From an uncultured Sinobacteraceae bacterium (GTDB taxonomy: Bacteria; Pseudomonadota; Gammaproteobacteria; Nevskiales; Nevskiaceae), in the NCBI GenBank assembly GCA_903822975.1, contig CAIJRD010000012.1, positions 868,001 to 932,000 of the forward strand: 64,000 nt of DNA, in the 5' to 3' direction. Under the pieces are notes generated by a model. That model was not told the DNA's origin and did not search any database. It saw only the letters and a program-made list of their open reading frames with translations. Of this stretch, positions 53,863 to 62,830 are shown piece after piece. The first letter of the stretch is position 1, and every line of letters begins with the position of its first letter. Made by a program: the position numbers and the translations under genes.

Positions 53863-54345
53863 TCAATGCTCAAAACGTGACTGGCGCAACGCGGTTCGGC
53901 CGAGCGTCAATGACTCGTTTATCGACGGGTTGTAAGAAATCGAAGCGCCCATAAAGTTCCCTGCTCGCAGCCGCTGCAGCCTGGCCTGATCAAAGTCTGC
54001 GGTTGGCTTCGGAAAGCAAAGCGACTCGAGCAGGCTGCCAGGCTCGCTCGGCAGGCTCGCGTCCGACACCGCAACATCCAATCGTGCAGATTTGCGCCTG
54101 ATTCGGACGGTCGATTCCCGAATAGATCGGTTGCGATCAACCAGGCGTGTGTAACCGTTCTGAGCACTTTCGCTATCGTTTCCAACGTATCCGCCGGGTT
54201 CTACGAATGACCGCGAAAGTTGGATGCACCAGCGCAAAAAGATTTGCGCGCTTGCCCAGCTCGGTGGTGGCGCGTCGTCGGGCAGTCCGGTAGTCAGGCG
54301 CAGTATTCCTTGCACATCCTCAGCCGCTGAAGCCGCGCCGCTCAC
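53863..54345 (-). CDS. Hypothetical protein, lower GC than its neighbours
   Basis: 160 residues from GTG 54345, with GAGG nine bases upstream. No domain recognised. It contains SWASAQIFLRWCIQLSRSFVEPGGY and a polar C-terminus FMGASISYNPSINESLTLGR. Base composition is visibly less GC-rich than the flanking genes, which may reflect transfer or weak selection. It could be a real orphan gene or a decayed fragment. Confidence 0.45.
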   Translation of the reverse strand: MSGAASAAEDVQGILRLTTGLPDDAPPPSWASAQIFLRWCIQLSRSFVEPGGYVGNDSESAQNGYTRLVDRNRSIRESTVRIRRKSARLDVAVSDASLPSEPGSLLESLCFPKPTADFDQARLQRLRAGNFMGASISYNPSINESLTLGRTALRQSRFEH

Positions 54346-54710
54346 GCGTCGCGCCTCGATCGCATCACAGGCGCCGCATATGCGAAGTTCTTAAGTTCGC
54401 AGTTCGCAGTTCGCAGTTCGCAGTTCGCACCTTAACGACGCCTTGTGAAGGCTCGTGAAGGCTCGCGAAGACGAACGGGCGCGCGACGCGAGTTCGCGTG
54501 CAGCAGCTCGGCTTCAGGTGTCGCGGTACGTCGACAGCCTTGCTGTCGGGGGGCGAATGTGGCGGCGCGCGACACGGTCCTCGCTTCGCGGCCATTCAAG
54601 TCTCCACACGCGGCCATGCGGGCTCCGGCAACATGGCAGAACATCTGGCTCCGGCCGCGGTCTTGCAGAAGCCCGCGCGAGCCGGCACCTCGCACCCAAC
54701 CGGAGTACCT
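54346..54710. other. Intergenic region with a heptamer array
   Basis: 365 bases upstream of the OYE gene. Contains the AGTTCGC array (54394-54428) and, at ~54445-54470, GTGAAGGCTC repeated about twice. Frames open here, but their translation (Arg/Ser/Ala-rich) does not look coding. It should hold the OYE promoter. Confidence 0.45.
54394..54428. repeat. Heptanucleotide tandem array AGTTCGC, five copies
   Basis: Five perfect, contiguous copies of AGTTCGC. Intergenic; candidate variable-number repeat. Confidence 0.9.
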
Positions 54711-55820
54711 GTGAGCCAACTCTTCTCCCCATTGCAGCTGGGCACGCTCAAGCTCAGCAACCGCATCGTCGTCGCCCCGATGTGCCAGTACTCCGCGGTC
54801 GATGGGCAGGCCAGCGACTGGCACCTGATCCATCTCGGCGGTTTCGCCCTGTCCGGCGCTGGCTTGCTGATTCTGGAAGCGAGTGCGGTCGAGGCGCGCG
54901 GACGCATCACCCATGCGGACCTCGGCCTCTATGACGACGCCAACGAGGCCGCGCTGGCGAAGGTGCTGGCGAGTGTGCGCCGCTACTCCGACATGCCGAT
55001 CGGCATTCAGCTCGCGCATGCAGGCCGCAAGGCCTCGACGCAGCGACCTTGGGATGGCGGCCAGGCGATTGCGCCGGATGCGTCACATGGCTGGCAAACG
55101 ATCAGTGCGTCGGCGCAAGCCTTCAAAGACGGCGACCCCGTGCCGCTCGCGGCAGACGTCGACGATCTCGATGGCATCGTCGAAGCGTTCGCCGCTTCGG
55201 CACAACGCGCGCAGCGGCTCGGGCTCGATCTGATCGAACTGCACGGCGCGCATGGTTACTTGCTGCACCAGTTCTTGTCGCCGCTGTCGAACCATCGCCA
55301 AGACGACTACGGCGGCAGCCTCGAGAATCGCCTGCGCCTGCTGCTGCGCGTATTCGACGCAGTACACGCGCGCGTGCCGACGCTGCCGATCGGCGTGCGA
55401 CTGTCGGCAACCGACTGGGTGGATGGCGGCTGGGATGTCGAGCAAAGCACGGTGTTGAGCCTGGAGTTGCAACGGCGCGGCTGCGCGTACATCCACGTTT
55501 CCAGCGGCGGCAACAGCATGCAGCAGCAGATCAAGATCGGTCCGGGATATCAGCTGCCGTTTGCGCGCGCGATCAAGCAGGCCCTGTCGATTCCGGTGAT
55601 CGGCGTCGGCCAGATCACCGAACCGCAGCAGGCGGAGGCCGCAATTGTCGACGGCGACGCCGATGCGGTCGCACTCGCACGCGGCCTGCTCTACGACCCG
55701 CGCTGGCCCTGGCACGCGGCCGCAGCGCTCGGCGCAAAAACCAAGGCACCGCCGCAGTACCTGCGTTGCGAACCGTTTGCGGTTAAGGGCTTGTTCGAAA
55801 CAATGTCCCCGCGCCGCTGA
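54711..55820 (+). CDS. NADH:flavin oxidoreductase, Old Yellow Enzyme family (YqjM/XenA-like)
   Basis: 369 residues, an FMN TIM barrel. N-terminal SQLFSPLQLGTLKLSNRIVVAPMCQYSA contains the redox-tuning Cys of the YqjM class. Then IQLAHAGRKAS, IELHGAHGYLLHQFLSPLSNHRQDDYGGSLENR, and IPVIGVGQIT..QAE..I..GDADAVALARGLLYDPRWP. Reduces activated alkenes, nitro compounds and similar electrophiles with NAD(P)H. The GTG start at 54711 is set by CGGAG six bases upstream and by the family N-terminus; the frame is open further upstream but non-homologous. Confidence 0.93.
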   Translation: MSQLFSPLQLGTLKLSNRIVVAPMCQYSAVDGQASDWHLIHLGGFALSGAGLLILEASAVEARGRITHADLGLYDDANEAALAKVLASVRRYSDMPIGIQLAHAGRKASTQRPWDGGQAIAPDASHGWQTISASAQAFKDGDPVPLAADVDDLDGIVEAFAASAQRAQRLGLDLIELHGAHGYLLHQFLSPLSNHRQDDYGGSLENRLRLLLRVFDAVHARVPTLPIGVRLSATDWVDGGWDVEQSTVLSLELQRRGCAYIHVSSGGNSMQQQIKIGPGYQLPFARAIKQALSIPVIGVGQITEPQQAEAAIVDGDADAVALARGLLYDPRWPWHAAAALGAKTKAPPQYLRCEPFAVKGLFETMSPRR

Positions 55821-56111
55821 CGCGGCAGCGACTCACTGCGCGCAAAGATGTCGGGCGTTTCGGTCGCGCAGATGTCAGTGCAACGGGTATCGGGCGACTG
55901 GGGCACGTCAGCCGACCGACCCGTTAAGGCCGACGCGCGCACTGAGGTTTCGCCGCAATCGAGCGAGTCGGGGCGAGCGAGTCGGGGAATGGCTGCGCTT
56001 GAATCAAGCCGCATCATGCGGCGCCGCTCCATCGCGTCGAGATGCGCGTAGAGCACCTGTCGACGCATTCGATGCTGAAGATTTCGCGCGCGTCGCGCTA
56101 ACGGCACCGAC
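55821..56111. other. Intergenic region, nothing recognised
   Basis: About 290 bases between the OYE stop and the small gene at 56112. No gene, repeat or clear terminator seen. Confidence 0.4.
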
Positions 56112-56279
56112 TCAGGTGCTGGCGGCTTCCAGCAGCGCGTTGAGGCAATCACCATCGAGCTCGGACAGATCGAGCGTGAGCGTACGGTTCATCCGATCGA
56201 TCGCGAGGTTGATCCCGCGATGCACCGGCATCTCTTCGATCAGGTCGGCGAGAATCAACATCTGTTCTTTGGTCGGCAC
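56112..56279 (-). CDS. Small hypothetical protein, 55 residues
   Basis: Open from GTG 56279 to TGA. The sequence reads like a folded acidic small protein: VPTKEQMLILADLIEEMPV, then HRGINLAIDRMNRTLTLDL and SELDGDCLNALLEAAST. Third codon positions are strongly GC-biased, like the neighbouring real genes, and AGGAC precedes the GTG by six bases. The helix-rich, Leu-rich pattern with no basic skew distinguishes it from shadow frames. No family assigned. Confidence 0.6.
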   Translation of the reverse strand: MPTKEQMLILADLIEEMPVHRGINLAIDRMNRTLTLDLSELDGDCLNALLEAAST

Positions 56280-56704
56280 GTTCAAGTCCTTTTGACTTTG
56301 ACTTTCGATCTCGGCACCGATCCCAACGTGACGCCGAGGTCCACAAAGTGTGGCGTACCTGCATCGCGTGCGGAATCGCGTTCGTCCGGCGCGCGCTACC
56401 GTACGGCTGCTTGCACCTCAAGATGGGCCGAGCAGTGGTGCGACTCGTGAGCGTGTCGGTTCGAGTCGGCATCGAAGGGCAACATCGCTTCGTGGCCAAA
56501 TCGGAGCGCGCAGAACCCATGCGCGATGGAGGCGCGGACGCGCGGGCCCGAAATGCAGTCGCTGTTTGCTGTTTGCTGTTTGCTGCTTGCTGCTTGCTGT
56601 TTGCTGGGCGCTGGGCGCTGGGCGCTGGGCGCTGTGAAAAGTTCGCCGTTTGTCGTTCGCCACGACGACCGCCCAGTGAACAACCGGCAATACAGGATCC
56701 AACT
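56280..56704. other. Intergenic region with a ten-unit heptamer array
   Basis: 425 bases between the small gene and the LysR stop. The main feature is the heptamer array at 56561-56630. Translated frames here are Arg-rich and not gene-like. Confidence 0.5.
56561..56630. repeat. Heptanucleotide array, ten phased GCTGNNN units
   Basis: GCTGTTT x3, GCTGCTT x2, GCTGTTT, GCTGGGC x4, all in exact register. Two sub-families share the GCTG start, indicating stepwise expansion. Confidence 0.9.
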
Positions 56705-57616
56705 TCAATCCGTGCCGGCGTCCTGTGCGAGCCGCGCGCGCAGCTTCGGTGCGACGAAATCGATGAACGCGCGCAGCTTCTGCGGCAATCGCCCACCGCC
56801 GGCATAAACCAGACTCACCGGCAGCGCCGCTGGCTCGAACTTCTGCAGCAGACGACGCAGCTTGCCGTCGGCGATGGCCGTGGCCACTTGGTACGACAGC
56901 ACCGCGGTGATGCCAACGCCGGCGATGGCGGCGTCGATCGCGGCCTCGGCGGTATTGACGGCCAGCCGCGCGCGCAGCGGTACCAGCAGTTCGGAATTGT
57001 CCGCGCGGAAACGCCAGTGCGGCGCCGCGGTGCGGCTTTCGAACGCCACGCAGTCGTGCGCACTCAGCTGTTCGGGATGCGTGGGGACGCCGCGACGCCG
57101 CAGGTAAGCGGGACTCGCACAGACCACGCGGCGGATCGTTGCAACGCGCGTTGCGATCAGGCTGCTGTCGGGCAGCGCACCGATGCGCAAAGCGAGATCG
57201 ACATGATCGTCGAACAGGTTGACCACGCGATCGGCCAGCTGCAGGCGCAGGTCCACGTCCGGATAAGCCTTGAGGAACTGGCTCGCCAAGGGCAGCAGGT
57301 GCAGGCGGCCGAACACGATCGGCGCGGTTACCACCAGCGTACCGCGGGGTGCACGGAATTCGCCGGCAGCGGCGCGTTCGGCCTCGTCCACCGTTTCCAG
57401 GATGCGGCGGCAGGCGGCGAGGTAATCCTCGCCAGCATCGGTGAGACCGAGCCTGCGACTCGATCGATTCAACAGACGCGTCTGCAGATGCGCCTCCAGA
57501 TCGGTAATGCGCCGGCTCACGGTCGCCAGCGGCATGCCGAGACGTCGGCCGGCCGCCGACAAGCTGCCGCCATCCACCGCAGCCACCAGCAGCGCCATTG
57601 CAGCGAGACGATCCAT
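56705..57616 (-). CDS. LysR family transcriptional regulator
   Basis: 303 residues. wHTH: MDRLAAMALLVAAVDGGSLSAAGRRLGMPLATVSRRITDLEAHLQTRLLNRSSRRLGLTDAG. Effector domain begins GTLVVTAPIVFGRLHLLPLASQFLKAYPDVDLRLQLADRVVNLFDDHVDLALRIG (CrgA/DmlR-like group). Divergent from the carboxymuconolactone decarboxylase-like gene with a 120-base spacer; probably regulates that three-gene set. Confidence 0.93.
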   Translation of the reverse strand: MDRLAAMALLVAAVDGGSLSAAGRRLGMPLATVSRRITDLEAHLQTRLLNRSSRRLGLTDAGEDYLAACRRILETVDEAERAAAGEFRAPRGTLVVTAPIVFGRLHLLPLASQFLKAYPDVDLRLQLADRVVNLFDDHVDLALRIGALPDSSLIATRVATIRRVVCASPAYLRRRGVPTHPEQLSAHDCVAFESRTAAPHWRFRADNSELLVPLRARLAVNTAEAAIDAAIAGVGITAVLSYQVATAIADGKLRRLLQKFEPAALPVSLVYAGGGRLPQKLRAFIDFVAPKLRARLAQDAGTD

Positions 57617-57736
57617 TGTTTGCAGATTCCGGAAGGATGATTCCTGTTTCTAGCGTCTATTCATCTAAATTGGAAGGGCCTATCGTTTTCAGAGCCGCAG
57701 CACCTCATCCGCTGAACCTTCCAACCGGAGCCAACC

Positions 57737-58288
57737 ATGTCCCGCATCGCGATTCTCGCCGATATCCAGGCCGCCCCCGCCGCCACTCACGCCAAGTTGC
57801 AGGCCGTGCAGCAGCAACTCGGCACGGTGCCCAATCTGTTTCGCCTGATTGCCAACAGCCCAGCAGCACTCGAGGGCTACCTCGGTCTGTCCGGCGCGCT
57901 CGCCAAGGGCCGCCTGCCGGCCGCGACGCGTGAACGTCTGGCGCTGGCGATTTCGCAATTCAATGGCTGCGGCTATTGCCTGGCTGCGCACAGCTTTCTC
58001 GGCAGCCATCACGCCAAACTGGACGATGTCGAGATCGCCACCAATCGTCACGGCCATTCGGCAGATACCAAGGCAGACGCAGCGTTGCGCTTCGCGCTTG
58101 CGGTTGCGGCTCAGCGAGGTCATGTTGCCGATGCCGATCTCACCGAGGTTCGCGCGGCCGGCTACGACGACGCTCAAATCATCGAGATCGTTCTGCACGT
58201 CGCCTTGAACGTGCTGACCAACTACGTCAACGAAGTGGCCGCCACCGATATCGACTTCCCGGTCGCCGCCCAGCTGCAGGCCGCCTGA
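57737..58288 (+). CDS. Carboxymuconolactone decarboxylase / AhpD-like protein
   Basis: 183 residues, all-helical CMD fold. The redox CxxC is present in RERLALAISQFNGCGYCLAAHSFLG (CGYC, then His three residues later), the AhpD-type peroxidase-associated motif, so a thiol peroxidase or related redox role is more likely than ring decarboxylation. The C-terminus has the repeated QIIEIVLHVALNVLTNYVNEVA helix. First gene of a run with DUF1348 and PNPOx-like genes, divergent from LysR. Confidence 0.92.
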   Translation: MSRIAILADIQAAPAATHAKLQAVQQQLGTVPNLFRLIANSPAALEGYLGLSGALAKGRLPAATRERLALAISQFNGCGYCLAAHSFLGSHHAKLDDVEIATNRHGHSADTKADAALRFALAVAAQRGHVADADLTEVRAAGYDDAQIIEIVLHVALNVLTNYVNEVAATDIDFPVAAQLQAA

Positions 58289-58396
58289 GCATCGTTCATG
58301 CTTTTAATTCGCGTGCGTGGACCGCACGCGAATCGTCTCGAAACCTCTTAAGCCTTCGACCGCAGCCGAATTCCTCTTACACCCGGAGCCCAGCGC

Positions 58397-58861
58397 ATGA
58401 GCCGACCCCCACTGCCGCCGTTCACGCTCGAAAGCGCGACGCAGAAAGTTCGCATGGCCGAAGACGGCTGGAATTCTCGCGATCCTGCTCGTGTGGCTCT
58501 TGCCTACAGCGTCGATAGTCGCTGGCGCAATCGCAGCGAATTTCTGCAGGGCCGCGCGCAGATCGAGGCCTTCCTGCAGCGCAAGTGGCAGCGCGAGCTG
58601 GACTATCGCCTGATCAAGGAACTGTGGGCATTTCGCGACAACCGCATCGCAGTGCGGTTCGCCTACGAATGGCACGACGAAAGCGGCCAATGGACTCGCA
58701 GCTACGGCAACGAAAACTGGGAATTCGATGCGGAAGGATTGATGCAGCTGCGCATCGCCAGCATCAATGATGTTGCGATCGCCGAATCCGAGCGGCGCTA
58801 CCACTGGCCGCAAGGCCGACGGCCCGACGATCATCCCGGCCTGTCGGCGCTCGGCTTCTAG
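58397..58861 (+). CDS. DUF1348 (NTF2-like) family protein
   Basis: 154 residues. Family-typical: [54 protein letters not shown] and [23 protein letters not shown], closing [22 protein letters not shown]2-like cone fold of unknown activity, common near oxidoreductases and LysR regulators. The PNPOx-like gene follows 26 bases later, suggesting an operon. Confidence 0.93.
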   Translation: MSRPPLPPFTLESATQKVRMAEDGWNSRDPARVALAYSVDSRWRNRSEFLQGRAQIEAFLQRKWQRELDYRLIKELWAFRDNRIAVRFAYEWHDESGQWTRSYGNENWEFDAEGLMQLRIASINDVAIAESERRYHWPQGRRPDDHPGLSALGF

Positions 58862-58887
58862 GCGGGTTGCATAAAAGGAGTGCGCTC

Positions 58888-59508
58888 ATGACCACCACAC
58901 TTCCATCCAGCGATGTCGCGTTCAGCCCTTCGGTGAAAGCGGTGCAGGCGCGACTCGGTTCGCGCAAGGGCTACGCCGGCATGGAGTCGCGTGGCGGCTG
59001 GGCGACGACGATCACACCCGAACTGGCCGCATTCATCGCCGATCAGCGCAGCCTGTTCCTGGCAACCGCCAGCGCCGACGGACAAGCTTACATCCAGCAT
59101 CGCGGCGGGCCGCGTGGCTTCGTGCACGTGCTCGACGAACACACGCTCGCCTTCGCCGATTTCGCCGGCAATCGCCAGTACATCTCAACTGGCAATCTCA
59201 GCGAGAACCCGAAGGCGCAGTTGTTCTTGATCGACTACCGCAATCGCCGCCGCATCAAGATCTGGGGTCGTGCGCGCATGGTCGAAGGCGACGACGCGCA
59301 GGTCGCGAAGCTGATGCCCGCGGATTACGCAGCGCGCGGCGAACGCGTACTGCTGTTCAGCGTCAGCGCCTGGGACAGCAATTGCCCGCAACACATTCCG
59401 CAGCGATTCGATGCCGAAGACGTGGTCGCAACGCTGGCCGAACGCGAGCGGCGCATCGCCGCCCTCGAAGACGAGATCGCGCGCCTGCGTCTGCAACTGC
59501 CGGCCTGA
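58888..59508 (+). CDS. Pyridoxamine 5'-phosphate oxidase family protein
   Basis: 206 residues. Flavin split-barrel fold: MESRGGWATTITPELAAFIADQRSLFLATASADGQAYIQHRGGPRGFVHVLD, then RQYISTGNLSENPKAQLFLIDYRNRRRIKIWGRARMV. The C-terminal tail is a coiled coil (LAERERRIAALEDEIARLRLQL). Family members reduce or oxidise with FMN or F420; this one is a general PNPOx-like protein, not vitamin B6 PdxH. ATG 58888 follows AAAAGGAG. Confidence 0.9.
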   Translation: MTTTLPSSDVAFSPSVKAVQARLGSRKGYAGMESRGGWATTITPELAAFIADQRSLFLATASADGQAYIQHRGGPRGFVHVLDEHTLAFADFAGNRQYISTGNLSENPKAQLFLIDYRNRRRIKIWGRARMVEGDDAQVAKLMPADYAARGERVLLFSVSAWDSNCPQHIPQRFDAEDVVATLAERERRIAALEDEIARLRLQLPA

Positions 59509-60186
59509 AGTGCAGGCCTAGTCCGGCACATCGGTCTCGCGGTTCACAAGCTTTGCTGTCGTAGCGATTGACGGAAGGCGCGCGGCTTACATTCCGTAAG
59601 CTGAGCGTAAGCCTGCGGAAACACCGAATACTTTTTCTGTAGCGCTTTCGATGTTTAATTGCGCCTGACAAGTGATTCAGCTGCAGACCGCAATAAATCC
59701 TGGGTGAAAACACCTGCACTGGCGTCGCCGGTCAAGCGCCGACGCCTCCCGCCGCCGGATGCTCGATCCATCTAGTCGTGCAGTAAAGCAGTCGCACGGC
59801 GATCGACCCAGCCCAGTAAAAAACGCAGGAAACGCGCGGTGAACGCTTCGCAGGTTCACGCGCGGGCTTTTATGCAGCGACAGCGAAACTCCGCACGACG
59901 CTTGTCGATGCAGAGCCGATGCCGCAGGCGCCAGTCGATCGCTACGAAGGCTTTGGCAGGACTTTAACCAGCGCCATCACGGACGGTGTCGCCTCCAAAA
60001 CCTTTGCTGGAAATGTCGGGCTTGCGCAGGGAGTCGCGCAGGCCACGACGGTCAGGGAGCCTATCGATGATTCGTCTCAGCACGCGCACAACACCTGCAG
60101 CTCAGTCCTGCACGGCGTTTGGCGTCAGCACGCAAACCAACAAGCCCGTCGTCAAATTGTCCAATCAACATGCAATGGAGTTTTCG
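59509..60186. other. Long intergenic region before the S53 protease gene
   Basis: 678 bases. I see no gene: frames that stay open are off-frame continuations. A hairpin CGCGCG(G)TGAAC/GTTCACGCGCG with a short T run lies at 59833-59869. The region may hold the protease promoter and a long leader, but no clear -35/-10 was found. Confidence 0.45.
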
Positions 60187-62754
60187 ATGCGCGGGATGTC
60201 CGCTGTGCGTCGGCCAATGGCCTTCGCAATGCAGGCGCTCGCCGTCTGTGCGGGCCTTGCGCTGTATCCGCATGGTGCGGCCGCGGCGGCCTGGGTCAAC
60301 ACCGCCACACAGGCGCTGCCGTTGAAGAATGTATCGGGTCTCGCGCCGCTGTCGGCGTCGACGCCGATGCACATCACCGTCGGCCTCGCGCCGCGCAACA
60401 AGGCGCAGCTCGATGCATTCGTCGTGTCGGTCAGCACGCCGGGAAATCCGGCCTTTGCGAAGGTGCTGACGCCGGAGCAGTTCCTCGCCCAGTACGCGCC
60501 GACCAAGACGCAGACCGACGCGGTGATGAGCTACCTGACCAGTGCCGGCTTCAGCCATCTTTCGCTGTCGGCGAATCACATGGCGATCACCGCCGATGGC
60601 AGCGCCGCCACGGTGCAGAGCGCATTCAACACGCAGCTGGTGCAGTTCGCCTTCGGTGGCAAGCGCCTGTTCGCCAACAGCAGCCCGGCGATGGTGCCGG
60701 CGCAACTTCAGGGCACGGTGGCTGCAGTGCTCGGACTGCACAACCTGGCACAGGCGCAGACCATGCTGGCGCAGAACATCGCCAGCGGCAAAGTGCTGCC
60801 GCAAGCAGTGGATCGCAAGCGCAACGCGGCGGCGATGCCGGCCGCCATTGGCGTGCCGCAGATTTCGCCGATCGTGAACGCCGCAGCGTTCCAGACTGCT
60901 TACGACGCCGGCGCGACGCCGACCGGTTGGGGCACCAGCATAGGCATCGTCACCGAGGGCGACATCACCCAGGTGCCGCTCGATCTGCGCCAATACGAAA
61001 AGGAAAACAACCTGCCGCAGGTGCCGTACGAAATCGTGCAGGTCGGTCCGGCCAGCAGCGATACCGCAGGCACCGACGAATGGGATCTGGACAGCCAGTC
61101 GTCGTCCGGCATTGCCGGCAACCTGCGTTCGATCGTGTTCTACAACACCGCGTCGCTGGGTGATGCCGACCTGATCCCGACCTATCAGCGCATCGTCGCC
61201 GAGAATCGCGTGAAGGCGGTCAACATGTCGTATGGCGGCTGCGAAACGCTCGAATACCTGAGTGGCGCGATGCTGCTGTCCGATCTCGCTTACGAGCAGG
61301 GCGTGGCACAGGGCATTACCTTCTTCGCCTCGTCCGGCGATGCCGGTGCGGCCTGCGGCCTGCTGATCAACCTCGGCTTGCCGGATACCGGTCTGATCGG
61401 CGCGGTGGAATATCCGTCTTCGTCGCCTTACGTGGTGGCGGTGGGCGGTACGAGCTTGCTGATCGACAAGAACAACGCCTACATCTCCGAGCTGTCCTGG
61501 GATGGCGGTGGCGGCGGCAACAGCCTGTGGGAGACCGCGCCGAGCTGGCAGAGCGGCGTGGTGCCGCTCGGCGGTTCGCCGCTCGGCCTGCGTGGCGTGC
61601 CCGATATCGCAATGGACGCCGACAACAATCTGTCGCCGGCATTGGTGGTGGTCAGCGGTGCGGATACCGGCGTCGGCGGCACCAGTCTGTCGTCGCCCTT
61701 GTCGGCCGGCACCTGGGCGCGCATGCAGACCGCGCACGGCAACTGCTACGGCTTTGCCGCGCCGATCTTCTACCACTATGCCAACGGCCTGCTGAAAAAG
61801 CCGACCGACTTCCACGACATCATCGTCGGCACCAACGGCCTGTATGTCGCCACACCCGGCTACGACTACACCACCGGCATCGGCAGCTTCGACATCGCCA
61901 AGGTCAATGCCGATCTGCCGCCGGTGTCGTGCGCACCGGAAGCACCGGTCAGCGTCACCGCCGCCGTCATCAGCGGTCACATCCTGTTGAACTGGACCGG
62001 TTCGGCCGGTGCGACCAGCTATGCGATCTACGTCGGCACCGCCGCCGACGCGGAGAGCAGCACGCCGTTGACGACCACCAGCAACACCAGCTCGCTGGTC
62101 AATGGCTTGGTCGGCGGCAAGACGTATTACTTCGTGGTGAAGGCGGTCAACAGTGTCGGCAGCAGCCCGGCTTCGAATGAAGCGAGCGTGGCATTGCCGC
62201 TGCCGCCAGCCGCTCCGACCGCACTGACGGCGAAGGCCGGCAACGGTTCCGCCACGCTGAGCTGGACCGCATCGTCGGCGGCGAGCAGCTATGAAGTGTT
62301 CCAGGGCAGCAGCGCCGGCGGCGAAAGCACCGTGCCGGTAGCGACCGGCATCAGCGGCACCAGCGTCGTCATCGGTGGCCTGAGCAATGGCTCGAGCTAC
62401 TTTTTCATCGTCAAGGCCGTCAACGACGGCGGCGAGAGCGCGAAGTCGAACGAAGCCAAGGCCGCGCTGCCGGCGCCGCTGCCGGCACCTGGCTCGGTGA
62501 AGGCCGTCGCCGGCACCGCCAGCGTCAAGCTGACCTGGACTGCGGTTGCAGGCGCCAGCAGCTACAGCGTGTATCAGGCTGCGGCATCCGGTGCGGAAGG
62601 CAGCACGCCGGTACTCGCTGGCCTAACCGGCACCAGCACCACGATCACCGGCCTCAGCAGCGGCCACACCTACTTTTTCCAGCTGACCACGGTCGGCAGC
62701 ACCGGTGTGGAAAGCAGCAAGCATTCGATCGAAGTGAGCGCGACGGCGAAGTAA
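60187..62754 (+). CDS. Secreted S53 (sedolisin/kumamolisin) serine-carboxyl protease with fibronectin III domains
   Basis: 855 residues. Signal peptide, then a pro-kumamolisin activation domain (about 25-200; PMHITVGLAPRNKAQLDAFV...PAFAKVLTPEQFLAQYAPT). The S53 catalytic domain follows: Glu/Asp pair in DEWDLDSQ, oxyanion Asp in FFASSGDAGA, and nucleophile Ser in GVGGTSLSSPLSAG. After ~residue 580 come three FN3-like repeats (each with SWTA/NWTGSAGA, SYAIY/SYEVF/SYSVY and TYYFVVKAVN/SYFFIVKAVN/TYFFQLTTV). S53 enzymes work at acidic pH outside the cell. ATG 60187 has GGAG seven bases upstream; the frame is open earlier. Confidence 0.92.
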   Translation: MRGMSAVRRPMAFAMQALAVCAGLALYPHGAAAAAWVNTATQALPLKNVSGLAPLSASTPMHITVGLAPRNKAQLDAFVVSVSTPGNPAFAKVLTPEQFLAQYAPTKTQTDAVMSYLTSAGFSHLSLSANHMAITADGSAATVQSAFNTQLVQFAFGGKRLFANSSPAMVPAQLQGTVAAVLGLHNLAQAQTMLAQNIASGKVLPQAVDRKRNAAAMPAAIGVPQISPIVNAAAFQTAYDAGATPTGWGTSIGIVTEGDITQVPLDLRQYEKENNLPQVPYEIVQVGPASSDTAGTDEWDLDSQSSSGIAGNLRSIVFYNTASLGDADLIPTYQRIVAENRVKAVNMSYGGCETLEYLSGAMLLSDLAYEQGVAQGITFFASSGDAGAACGLLINLGLPDTGLIGAVEYPSSSPYVVAVGGTSLLIDKNNAYISELSWDGGGGGNSLWETAPSWQSGVVPLGGSPLGLRGVPDIAMDADNNLSPALVVVSGADTGVGGTSLSSPLSAGTWARMQTAHGNCYGFAAPIFYHYANGLLKKPTDFHDIIVGTNGLYVATPGYDYTTGIGSFDIAKVNADLPPVSCAPEAPVSVTAAVISGHILLNWTGSAGATSYAIYVGTAADAESSTPLTTTSNTSSLVNGLVGGKTYYFVVKAVNSVGSSPASNEASVALPLPPAAPTALTAKAGNGSATLSWTASSAASSYEVFQGSSAGGESTVPVATGISGTSVVIGGLSNGSSYFFIVKAVNDGGESAKSNEAKAALPAPLPAPGSVKAVAGTASVKLTWTAVAGASSYSVYQAAASGAEGSTPVLAGLTGTSTTITGLSSGHTYFFQLTTVGSTGVESSKHSIEVSATAK

Positions 62755-62799
62755 GCGCAAACCCATCACCTAGCGCAACTTCGCTGCGTGCAGTATCCG

Positions 62800-62830
62800 C
62801 CGCCGGCTCCGATGGAGCCGGCGGTTTTTT
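62800..62830 (+). terminator. Intrinsic terminator of the S53 protease gene
   Basis: 11-bp stem CCGCCGGCTCC/GGAGCCGGCGG with loop GAT and six T residues, 45 bases after the stop codon. Strong. Confidence 0.93.

Noticed and set aside
59919-61163. Long open frame over the S53 protease N-terminal half
   Set aside because: It is the +1 shadow of the protease gene, Arg/Gly/Ala-rich with no motif; the protease frame has a signal peptide and catalytic residues.
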